6,220 nt of DNA. Source: an uncultured Collinsella sp. GTDB taxonomy: Bacteria; Actinomycetota; Coriobacteriia; Coriobacteriales; Coriobacteriaceae. This document shows positions 1 through 4,950 of the stretch, piece after piece. Where the stretch lies: positions 1 through 6,220 of the forward strand of contig CATVQO010000089.1 of the NCBI GenBank assembly GCA_958346165.1, given 5' to 3'. Position 1 is the stretch's first letter. Each line of letters opens with the position of its first letter. The notes below the pieces were generated by a model, which saw only the letters and a list, made by a program, of their open reading frames with translations, did not search any database and was not told where the DNA came from. The position numbers were made by a program, and so were the translations under genes.

Positions 1-18
1 CTGCCCGGCTTTCTTTTT
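1..18 (+). terminator. Possible 3' half of a rho-independent terminator from an upstream gene
   Basis: A C/G-rich hexamer-like start (CTGCCCGGC) is followed directly by a T-rich run (TTTCTTTTT, 10-18). This is what the descending arm and U-tract of an intrinsic terminator look like for a plus-strand gene ending left of base 1, convergent with dinB. The ascending arm would lie outside the window, so the hairpin cannot be verified. On the minus strand the same bases give A-runs, so this is not an obvious terminator for dinB itself. Confidence 0.3.
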
Positions 19-30
19 GCCCAAAGGCGG

Positions 31-1284
31 TTAATCGTTGAAGCGGGATTGGCGGCCGAAGGATAGGGCGGTGTCGCCGAATTTGTCTCGGACGGCGTCG
101 ATGGCGACGGAGAGGTCGCGGCGGTCGCTGGATTGGGCTCCGCGGTCATCGATCTCGCAGAACAGGTCAGTCTGGATGCCGCCTTGGTGGTCGAAGTCGC
201 TCATGCCGATGCCCGCTAAGCGAACATGCATGCCATCCTGCCAGATGTTGTCGAGCAGTTCGAGTGCAACCGCCACGAAGATGTTCTCATCGTCGGTCGG
301 ATGAGGCAGCCGGCGCTGTGCCGTACGCCCGCTGCCATACGAATACTTAAGCTTGAGCGTTACCGTGGCACCCGTCAGCCCCTGACGGCGCAGGCGGCGT
401 CCCACTGACTCTCCCAACAGCGCAATCGCCGCCTCAATATCCCCACGCTCAGTCAAATCTTTCGCAAAGGTGCGTTCATTGCTGACCGATTTGACCTCGC
501 GCTCTTCATCGAGACTCGTGACTTCGGAGATTTCGAGTCCTTGCGCACGCTGGCGCATGCGTTCGCCGTTGACGCCAAAAATAGAGGCCAAGGTGGATTC
601 CGGTGCACGTGATAGCTCGCCGAGGGTGTAGATGCGCATGCGGCGCAGTCGCTCCTCGGCCGAGCGCCCGATGCCGCTCATGGCAGATACCGGCAGCGCG
701 GCCAAAAAGCGCTGCTCGGTTCCGGGGCGCACGATGGTCAGCCCAAACGGCTTATCCCGCTCGCTTGCGATTTTTGCGACCGTCTTGTTGCAGCCCACGC
801 CAATGGAGCACGTCACTCCCAGCTCTGCCACGCGACCGCTTATACGCCGCGCAACCAGCAGCGGGTCTTCGGGCGCAAAGCGACCCGGTGTGATATCGAT
901 GAAGGCTTCGTCGATGGATACGCGCTCAACGCGCGGGGTCTCGTCGGCGAGAATTGCCATAACGTGCGCGCTCACCTCGCGGTAGCGATCAAAGTGCCCG
1001 TGCGTCCAAATGGCTTGCGGGCACAAGCGCCGCGCCTCGGCTGAGGGCATGGCGGAGTGCACGCCAAAGCGACGTGCCTCATACGAACACGTGGACACGA
1101 CGCCACGCGAATCGGCGTCTCCGCCCACGATGAGCGGCTTTCCGCGCCATTCGGGATGATCGAGCATCTCCACGCTCGCAAAAAACGCATCAAGGTCCAT
1201 CAGACCCACCGCCGGACCCGTCCAGGGAGGCGGCGTGACGCCCATGGCATCCTCATAACCGTATGTATGTTCGCGTCTTTCCAT
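31..1284 (-). CDS. dinB: DNA polymerase IV (Y-family translesion polymerase DinB)
   Basis: Error-prone Y-family polymerase that extends primers past damaged or stalled template sites; 417 aa. Visible in order: the palm metal-binding Asp30 in MDLDAFFASVE, with Phe35 at the steric-gate position; the conserved YEARRFGVHSAMP segment (68-80); the catalytic pair Asp125-Glu126 in SIDEAFID; the CNKTVAKIAS...KPFG thumb segment; a helix-hairpin-helix region (PVSAMSGIG); a little-finger domain beginning near KSVSNERTF; and a sliding-clamp-binding motif QTDLF (371-375). A tail of about 40 residues follows the clamp motif. All catalytic residues are present, so the enzyme looks intact. Two starts are plausible. 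ATG at 1284 lies 6 bases after a TATACT box and has no Shine-Dalgarno, fitting a leaderless mRNA. ATG at 1245 (Met14) has GAGGA 4 bases upstream. The catalytic domain begins near residue 25, so neither start disturbs the fold. It is transcribed divergently from rpsP and looks monocistronic. An SOS-like box at 1260-1273 suggests damage induction. Confidence 0.95.
   Translation of the reverse strand: MERREHTYGYEDAMGVTPPPWTGPAVGLMDLDAFFASVEMLDHPEWRGKPLIVGGDADSRGVVSTCSYEARRFGVHSAMPSAEARRLCPQAIWTHGHFDRYREVSAHVMAILADETPRVERVSIDEAFIDITPGRFAPEDPLLVARRISGRVAELGVTCSIGVGCNKTVAKIASERDKPFGLTIVRPGTEQRFLAALPVSAMSGIGRSAEERLRRMRIYTLGELSRAPESTLASIFGVNGERMRQRAQGLEISEVTSLDEEREVKSVSNERTFAKDLTERGDIEAAIALLGESVGRRLRRQGLTGATVTLKLKYSYGSGRTAQRRLPHPTDDENIFVAVALELLDNIWQDGMHVRLAGIGMSDFDHQGGIQTDLFCEIDDRGAQSSDRRDLSVAIDAVRDKFGDTALSFGRQSRFND
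1260..1273 (-). promoter_or_regulatory. Candidate LexA/SOS operator at the dinB 5' end
   Basis: The minus strand reads CGAACATACATACG. Against the Gram-positive LexA box CGAACRNRYGTTYG, 11 of 13 specified positions match: one half-site (CGAAC) is perfect and the other is degenerate. It lies about 11-24 bases downstream of the ATG at 1284 and of the start point predicted from the TATACT box, where a repressor could block initiation or early elongation. If translation starts instead at 1245, the box falls in the 5' UTR. dinB genes are often LexA-controlled, which raises the prior, but binding in this organism is inference. Confidence 0.45.
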
Positions 1285-1290
1285 GTCATG

Positions 1291-1296
1291 AGTATA
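1291..1296 (-). promoter_or_regulatory. Predicted -10 box of the dinB promoter (leaderless geometry)
   Basis: The minus strand reads TATACT, 5 of 6 matches to TATAAT, then six bases (CATGAC), then the ATG at 1284. Initiation about 7 bases past the -10 would fall on or beside that ATG, the usual layout of leaderless actinobacterial genes. I see no good -35 hexamer at 15-19 bases spacing (the region reads GCACCC/CGCACC), so the promoter may be weak or may need an activator or de-repression. Confidence 0.5.
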
Positions 1297-1328
1297 CCGC
1301 GCAGCTCATGTGGGGTGCGTGTATGTGC

Positions 1329-1356
1329 TTGCAAATCCCGAATTCTTGTCTAAGAT
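1329..1356 (+). promoter_or_regulatory. Weak distal promoter candidate for the rpsP operon
   Basis: TTGCAA (1329-1334, 4 of 6 to TTGACA) is separated by 16 bases from TAAGAT (1351-1356, 4 of 6 to TATAAT). If used, it would give a 5' leader of about 120 bases before rpsP. It matches less well than the proximal candidate at 1401-1429, and both may be used or only one. Confidence 0.3.
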
Positions 1357-1400
1357 ATGGATTTGCCCTCGACTACACCGAAGAAGTTGGTCTCACGGAC

Positions 1401-1429
1401 TTCACCTGCCCGCGTCGATGGCGTATTAT
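1401..1429 (+). promoter_or_regulatory. Likely main promoter of the rpsP-khpA-rimM-trmD-lepB operon
   Basis: TTCACC (1401-1406, 4 of 6 to TTGACA) and TATTAT (1424-1429, 5 of 6 to TATAAT) are separated by the optimal 17 bases. The predicted start point is near 1436, giving a leader of about 50 bases before the rpsP TTG at 1486. It is the best sigma-70-type match on the plus strand of the 200-base divergent region. The call rests on sequence matching only. Confidence 0.5.
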
Positions 1430-1451
1430 GTTCAACTGTTTGTTTGTAGTT

Positions 1452-1466
1452 GCAGCCTAAAGCTGC
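1452..1466 (+). promoter_or_regulatory. Small hairpin in the rpsP leader
   Basis: A perfect 5-bp inverted repeat, GCAGC (1452-1456) and GCTGC (1462-1466), with the loop CTAAA. It lies between the predicted transcription start and the Shine-Dalgarno. It has no U-tract, so it is not a terminator. It could be a small structural element in the leader or simply chance. Confidence 0.25.
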
Positions 1467-1472
1467 TTGGTT

Positions 1473-1479
1473 GGAGGAG
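1473..1479 (+). promoter_or_regulatory. Shine-Dalgarno that fixes the rpsP TTG start
   Basis: GGAGGAG, close to the full anti-SD complement, lies 6 bases before TTG at 1486. It rules out the longer in-frame reading from TTG at 1450, which would add 12 residues and place the SD inside the coding sequence. The protein from 1486 begins [11 protein letters not shown], exactly where bS16 proteins start. Confidence 0.85.
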
Positions 1480-1485
1480 TTTCCT

Positions 1486-1827
1486 TTGGCAGTCAAGATT
1501 CGCCTTGCTCGTCACGGCGCTAAGAAGCGTCCGTACTACCGTGTCGTCGTCGCCGATTCCCGCGCCCCGCGTGACGGTCGTATCATCGAGGAGGTTGGCC
1601 GCTACAACCCGATGACCGCCCCCAAGACCATCAACCTTGACCTCGAGAAGATCGCCGACTGGCAGTCCAAGGGCGCTCAGCTCACCGACGCCGTCGCTGC
1701 TCTGGTCAAGGCCGCCAACGAGGGCGAGAAGACCGAGACCGTCGTCAAGAAGTCCAAGAAGCAGCTCGCCAAAGAGGCCGAGGCCGCTAAGGCTGCCGCT
1801 GAGGCCGCTGAGGGCGCCGAGGAGTAA
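1486..1827 (+). CDS. rpsP: 30S ribosomal protein bS16
   Basis: Structural protein of the small ribosomal subunit that binds 16S rRNA early in 30S assembly. It has 113 aa from a TTG start chosen because of the strong SD at 1473-1479. The N-terminal signature is clear: [20 protein letters not shown] (3-22), then [20 protein letters not shown] (23-42), followed by the usual [22 protein letters not shown] segment. The core family length is about 80-90 residues. Here roughly 30 more follow, rich in Lys, Ala and Glu: a basic patch (KKSKKQ, 88-93), then an Ala/Glu run ending EGAEE. Tails of this kind are known on bS16 from some actinobacteria and are probably disordered. It is first gene of the operon, and its stop is 3 bases before the GTG of khpA, so coupled translation is likely. 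Identity is secure. Confidence 0.98.
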   Translation: MAVKIRLARHGAKKRPYYRVVVADSRAPRDGRIIEEVGRYNPMTAPKTINLDLEKIADWQSKGAQLTDAVAALVKAANEGEKTETVVKKSKKQLAKEAEAAKAAAEAAEGAEE

Positions 1828-1830
1828 ATC

Positions 1831-2115
1831 GTGCCTGAGGTTGACGCTGCACAGCTCGAGGGTGAGGCAATGCTCTCAGATCGCATCGCCGATCTCGTCG
1901 AATATCTCGTTGTTCAGATCGTCGACGACCCGGATTCCGTGAGCCTTGAGGTCATCGATGGTGATGACGCCTCTACGATTGAGGTTTCGGTCGCCGAGGA
2001 TGACGTCGCTAAGGTCATCGGCCGTCGTGGCCGTACCATCAAGGCCATTCGCACGCTCGCCCGTGCACTGGCTGCTCGCCTCGACACTGCTGTCGAGGTA
2101 GAGGTTCTGGGCTAG
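1831..2115 (+). CDS. khpA: KH-domain RNA-binding protein KhpA
   Basis: Small single-KH-domain protein of the family between rpsP and rimM in many Gram-positives. In streptococci KhpA pairs with KhpB/EloR and affects cell elongation and RNA stability; that role is known for the family and not shown here. The nucleic-acid-binding GxxG loop is visible as VIGRRGRTI (GRRG at residues 64-67 from the GTG), preceded by the helix SDRIADLVEYLVVQIVDDP and followed by the helix KAIRTLARALAARL. Two starts are possible. GTG at 1831 has GAGGAG 6 bases upstream, inside the end of rpsP, and gives 94 aa. ATG at 1870 has GAGGGTGAGG upstream and gives 81 aa, nearer the usual family length of about 75-85. I keep the GTG because its SD spacing is better. 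The stop overlaps the hairpin around the rimM start, suggesting coupling to rimM. Confidence 0.92.
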   Translation: MPEVDAAQLEGEAMLSDRIADLVEYLVVQIVDDPDSVSLEVIDGDDASTIEVSVAEDDVAKVIGRRGRTIKAIRTLARALAARLDTAVEVEVLG

Positions 2116-2128
2116 GACCTTGAGGTCC
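2115..2128 (+). promoter_or_regulatory. Hairpin presenting the rimM start codon in its loop
   Basis: GGACC (2115-2119) and GGTCC (2124-2128) form a perfect 5-bp GC-rich stem around the four-base loop TTGA, whose first three bases are the rimM TTG start. The khpA stop TAG (2113-2115) runs into the stem. No SD with normal spacing precedes the TTG; the nearest AGGA is 2 bases away and inside the stem. A ribosome finishing khpA would melt the stem, so the arrangement fits translational coupling. That function is inference. Confidence 0.4.
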
Positions 2129-2641
2129 CAGTACAAAAACATCGCCCGTGTGGTCAAGCCGCACGGAAGGAAGGGGGAGGTCCTCGCGCAGCCGCTGCGG
2201 GGGCTTCCTTCTGTATTAGAGCCGGGTATGCGCGTCGCCCTGACGCCGCCGGCGCTCAAGCGCGACCGCTTTTGCACGGTCGTGTCCGTCACCGATACGG
2301 GCGATGGCGATCTGGTCTCGTTTGAGGGCATTGACGACTTGACGGCCGCCGAGGGCATCACGGGATGCTACGTGCTGGCAAATCGTGACGACTTTGAGCT
2401 CGATTCGCTCGACGCTGCCTATACCGACCTGATGGGTCGCGAGGTGGTCGACGAGCGCTTCGGTTCGCTCGGCACGATCGTCGAGATCATGTCGACGCCC
2501 GCTAACGATGTTTGGGTTGTCGAGGGCGATCGGTACGGCGAGGTACTGATTCCCGTGATCGAGCAGGTCGTGCTCGATCTTCCCGACACAGGAACAATTT
2601 CCGTCCATGTTATGGACGGCCTGATCGATATGGACAAGTAG
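2120..2641 (+). CDS. rimM: Ribosome maturation factor RimM
   Basis: Cytoplasmic 30S assembly factor that binds ribosomal protein uS19 and helps mature the 3' (head) domain of 16S rRNA. It has 173 aa, the normal family length. The N-terminal RimM domain opens with the diagnostic NIARVVKPHGRKGEV (7-21). A PRC-barrel domain spans about 101-170, seen as YTDLMGREVVDE, the STPANDVWVVEG segment (AND at 128-130) and EVLIPVIEQVVLDL, and it closes with DGLIDMDK. The TTG start at 2120 is chosen because it places the conserved motif at residue 7 onward, as in homologues; the next in-frame start (GTG at 2150) would cut into that motif. There is no ordinary SD, and the start sits in a hairpin loop 4 bases after the khpA stop, so expression probably depends on upstream translation. 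The gap to trmD is 10 bases. Confidence 0.95.
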   Translation: MRSQYKNIARVVKPHGRKGEVLAQPLRGLPSVLEPGMRVALTPPALKRDRFCTVVSVTDTGDGDLVSFEGIDDLTAAEGITGCYVLANRDDFELDSLDAAYTDLMGREVVDERFGSLGTIVEIMSTPANDVWVVEGDRYGEVLIPVIEQVVLDLPDTGTISVHVMDGLIDMDK

Positions 2642-2651
2642 GGAGGACAAC

Positions 2652-3410
2652 ATGCTGATCGAGACCCTTTCGGTCTTTCCCGAGATGTTTGAGCCCGTCA
2701 TGTCCACATCGATTTTGGGCCGCGCCCGCAAGGCCGGCCTTTTTGATTTTAAGGCGTATAACCTGCGCGACTGGACGCACGACCGCCATCGTACCGTCGA
2801 TGACGAGCCGTACGGCGGCGGGCAGGGCATGCTCATGAAGGTCGAGCCTATCGCAGAGGCCATCGAGGCCATTAGCGCAGAGGGTCCCAAGCCCACGGTT
2901 GTGTTCTTCACCCCCTGTGGCGAGCCCTTTACGCAGCATGTGGCCGAGCGCCTGCTCAAAAGTGAGCGCCTGCTGTTTGTGTGCAGTCGCTACGAGGGCG
3001 TCGACGAGCGCGCGTATGCGTATGCCGATGAGCGTCTGTCGATCGGCGACTACGTGCTTACGGGCGGCGAGCTTCCCGCTATGGTCGTTGCCGATGCCGT
3101 CGTACGCCTGATTCCCGGCGCCCTGGGCGACGAGATGAGCAACGTGGACGAGTCGTTCTCGACCGCCGAGGATGGAGGCCTGCTCGAGTACGCGCAGTAC
3201 ACCCGTCCTGCCGAGTTCAACGGCGAGGGCGTGCCTCCGGTGCTTGTGAGCGGCGATCATGCTAAGGTCGATGCGTGGCGTCGTAAGAACGCCATCGAGC
3301 GCACCTGTCGTTGGCGTCCCGATCTGATTGAGACGGCGCGGCTCACGCCCGAGGAGCGCGCTTACGCGCAGGAGATTCTGGACGCTTCGTATTCGCAGAG
3401 CGAGGAGTGA
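2652..3410 (+). CDS. trmD: tRNA (guanine37-N1)-methyltransferase TrmD
   Basis: SPOUT-class enzyme that transfers a methyl group from S-adenosylmethionine to N1 of G37 next to the anticodon, preventing +1 frameshifts; normally essential and a homodimer. It has 252 aa, typical length. Motifs seen: LSVFPEMFEPVMSTSILGRA at the N-terminus; DDEPYGGGQGMLMK (50-63); SRYEGVDER (112-120); the knot and cofactor-binding segment IGDYVLTGGELP (131-142); RLIPGALG (Arg152, equivalent to E. coli Arg154); and the C-terminal segments YTRPAEFNG, PPVLVSGDHAKVDAWRRK. The catalytic general base is Asp169 in E. coli (EDSF). The aligned residue here is Glu167 in DESF, with Asp166 one position earlier. ATG has GGGAGGA 4 bases upstream. 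The stop overlaps a possible GTG start of lepB. It follows rimM as in most bacteria, but rplS, the usual next gene, is absent. Confidence 0.97.
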   Translation: MLIETLSVFPEMFEPVMSTSILGRARKAGLFDFKAYNLRDWTHDRHRTVDDEPYGGGQGMLMKVEPIAEAIEAISAEGPKPTVVFFTPCGEPFTQHVAERLLKSERLLFVCSRYEGVDERAYAYADERLSIGDYVLTGGELPAMVVADAVVRLIPGALGDEMSNVDESFSTAEDGGLLEYAQYTRPAEFNGEGVPPVLVSGDHAKVDAWRRKNAIERTCRWRPDLIETARLTPEERAYAQEILDASYSQSEE

Positions 3411-3412
3411 GG

Positions 3413-3976
3413 ATGGTTCCATCGCAGCATTCCGTGCTAAAGGGTGCGTTTGAGTGGATCGTGGTCGTCGCGATCGCACTGGTCGCTACCTTCTTGATTC
3501 GCTCGTTTGTGGTCGAACCCTTTGTGGTACCCACCGGTTCCATGGAGTCCACGATCGAGATTGGCGACCAGATCCTGGCACAAAAGGTGAGCCTCGAGCT
3601 CGGTCAGCCCGTCAAGCAGGGCGATATCGTGGTGTTTCACAACCCCGATGGCACCTCCGAGCATGATGTTCTTGTCAAGCGTGTTATTGCCACGGCCGGG
3701 CAGACGGTCGACCTGCAGGATGGCAAGGTGGTCGTTGACGGCCAAGCGCTCGACGAGGACTATACGACGGGCATGAGCTGGCCACTTTCGGTCCAAGCGC
3801 CCGGCGCTCAGGTAAGCTATCCCTACACCGTTCCCGACGGGTGCGTGTGGGTGATGGGCGACAACCGCGAGAACTCTGCTGACTCCCGCTACTTTGGCCC
3901 GGTCGACCGCTCCGAATTGATCGCCGTGGCGCTCGTGCGTTACTGGCCGCTCAACCGTCTGGGCGCTATCGACTAA
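3413..3976 (+). CDS. lepB: Type I signal peptidase LepB
   Basis: Membrane-anchored serine/lysine peptidase that removes signal peptides from exported proteins on the outer face of the membrane. It has 187 aa from ATG at 3413, the short Gram-positive type. One N-terminal membrane segment spans about residues 11-28 (GAFEWIVVVAIALVATFL). Box B, VVPTGSMEST, holds the nucleophile Ser43. Box D, DVLVKRVIA, holds the general base Lys89. Box E is GDNRENSADSR (149-159). Both catalytic residues are present, so it should be active. Start choice: GTG at 3407 overlaps the trmD stop but has the GAGGAG flush against it, whereas ATG at 3413 has the same GAGGAG at 5 bases, so ATG is preferred and only 2 bases separate the genes. 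Translation is probably coupled to trmD. A pairing with trmD is common in actinobacteria, usually with rplS between them. Confidence 0.96.
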   Translation: MVPSQHSVLKGAFEWIVVVAIALVATFLIRSFVVEPFVVPTGSMESTIEIGDQILAQKVSLELGQPVKQGDIVVFHNPDGTSEHDVLVKRVIATAGQTVDLQDGKVVVDGQALDEDYTTGMSWPLSVQAPGAQVSYPYTVPDGCVWVMGDNRENSADSRYFGPVDRSELIAVALVRYWPLNRLGAID

Positions 3977-4035
3977 AAACCGCTATAGTACAGTACCTAA
4001 CCGTGTAATCGTTTCGACGAGGGGATATTAGAGGC
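3977..4035 (+). promoter_or_regulatory. lepB-glyQ intergenic region with possible -10 boxes
   Basis: This is the longest gap in the rightward gene string (59 bases) and the most A/T-rich stretch near it. It holds TATAGT (3984-3989) and TGTAAT (4004-4009), 4-5 of 6 matches to a -10, but no recognisable -35 at 16-18 bases upstream of either. A short symmetric GTAC-A-GTAC (3988-3996) overlaps the first. The glyQ SD is either GAGGGG (4019-4024, 11 bases away) or GAGG (4031-4034, 1 base away), neither at ideal spacing. There is no terminator hairpin with a T-tract, so readthrough from lepB is possible. The gap is too short for a T-box riboswitch. Confidence 0.3.
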
Positions 4036-4947
4036 ATGAACGCTTCATCGCTTTCCTTCCAAGACATCATCCTGCGCCTCCAGCAGTACTGGGGCGAGCA
4101 GGGCTGCGTCATCATGCAGCCCTATGACTCCGAGGTCGGTGCCGGTACCTTCCATACCGCGACCACGCTGCGCTCGCTCGGTCCCGCCGAGTGGCGCACC
4201 TGCTATGCGCAGCCTTGCCGCCGTCCCGCCGACGGCCGCTACGGCGAGAACCCCAACCGCATGCAGCACTACTATCAGTTCCAGGTGCTCATCAAGCCCT
4301 CACCGGTCAACGCCCAGGAGCTTTACCTGGGGTCTCTTGCCGCTATCGGTCTGGACCCCAACGACCATGACGTCCGCTTTGTCGAGGACGACTGGGAGAG
4401 CCCGACGCTCGGCGCCTGGGGCCTTGGCTGGGAGGTCTGGCTCAACGGCATGGAGGTCACGCAGTTTACGTACTTCCAGCAGGTAGGCGGCATCGAGGTC
4501 GACCCCGTGCCCGTCGAGATCACCTATGGCCTAGAGCGCATTGCCATGTATGCGCAGGGCGTTAACTCGGTCTACGACTTGGTGTGGAGCTACCTGCCCG
4601 ACGGCACGCCCATGACCTATGGCGACGTGTTCCTCGAGAACGAGCGCGAGTTCAGTGCCTATAACTTTGAGGTCGCAAACGTCGAGATGATGCGTCAGAA
4701 GTTTGACGACTACGAGGCCGAGTGCCATTCCTGCCTGGAGCGCAAGCTGCCGCTGCCGGCATATGACTGCGTCATGAAGTGCAGCCACGCTTTCAACCTG
4801 CTCGATGCTCGCGGCGCCCTGTCCGCGGTCGAGCGTGCCAACTACATCCTGCGCGTCCGCGCCGTCGCCAAGGCGTGCTGCGAGGCCTACATGGCCGAGG
4901 TCGCCGGAGTCAACGAGAATGCCGATCAGGAAGGCGAGGTGGCGTAA
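4036..4947 (+). CDS. glyQ: Glycyl-tRNA synthetase alpha subunit
   Basis: Catalytic class II subunit of the alpha2beta2 bacterial GlyRS; it activates glycine with ATP, and together with GlyS charges tRNA-Gly. It has 303 aa, the normal length. Signatures: [24 protein letters not shown] (8-31), [16 protein letters not shown] (35-50), the [19 protein letters not shown] segment (57-75) with the class II motif-2 arginines, [34 protein letters not shown] (115-135), [13 protein letters not shown] (137-149), and the motif-3 helix [12 protein letters not shown] (161-172). All look intact. [11 protein letters not shown] segment with closely spaced cysteines lies in the C-terminal helical part, as in homologues. 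The glyS start follows its stop after 3 bases, with the glyS SD inside the glyQ end, so the subunits are probably made in coupled fashion. It could be read through from lepB or started in the 59-base gap. Confidence 0.98.
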   Translation: MNASSLSFQDIILRLQQYWGEQGCVIMQPYDSEVGAGTFHTATTLRSLGPAEWRTCYAQPCRRPADGRYGENPNRMQHYYQFQVLIKPSPVNAQELYLGSLAAIGLDPNDHDVRFVEDDWESPTLGAWGLGWEVWLNGMEVTQFTYFQQVGGIEVDPVPVEITYGLERIAMYAQGVNSVYDLVWSYLPDGTPMTYGDVFLENEREFSAYNFEVANVEMMRQKFDDYEAECHSCLERKLPLPAYDCVMKCSHAFNLLDARGALSAVERANYILRVRAVAKACCEAYMAEVAGVNENADQEGEVA

Positions 4948-4950
4948 GCC

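Noticed and set aside
19..28. GCC-CAAA-GGC as a terminator hairpin for dinB
   Set aside because: The stem is only 3 bp and on the minus strand is followed by A-runs, not a U-tract.
632..985. Plus-strand open frames opposite dinB (also 38-304, 226-408 and 603-893)
   Set aside because: All lie antisense to dinB, which carries the full set of Y-family motifs. The peptides are Arg/Ser/Pro-rich shadows.
1450..1485. N-terminal extension of bS16 from TTG 1450
   Set aside because: It would place the strong GGAGGAG inside the coding sequence and add 12 residues absent from the family; TTG 1486 is better supported.
1310..1615. A plus-strand open frame across the intergenic region into rpsP in another frame (with 1263-1460)
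   Set aside because: It has no SD, covers the predicted promoters, and continues out of frame into rpsP with a Ser/Arg/Val-rich nonsense composition.
2216..2959. A 247-codon minus-strand open frame over rimM and trmD
   Set aside because: Spans the rimM-trmD junction antisense to both genes, with no coherent motif; it follows from the high GC content.
2610..3479. A 289-codon minus-strand open frame over trmD
   Set aside because: Shadow of trmD and the lepB start. Composition is Arg/Leu/Ala-rich with no family motif and no SD-supported start.
3977..4035. T-box or other riboswitch before glyQ
   Set aside because: The gap is too short and has no recognisable T-box sequence, specifier stem or terminator/antiterminator pair.
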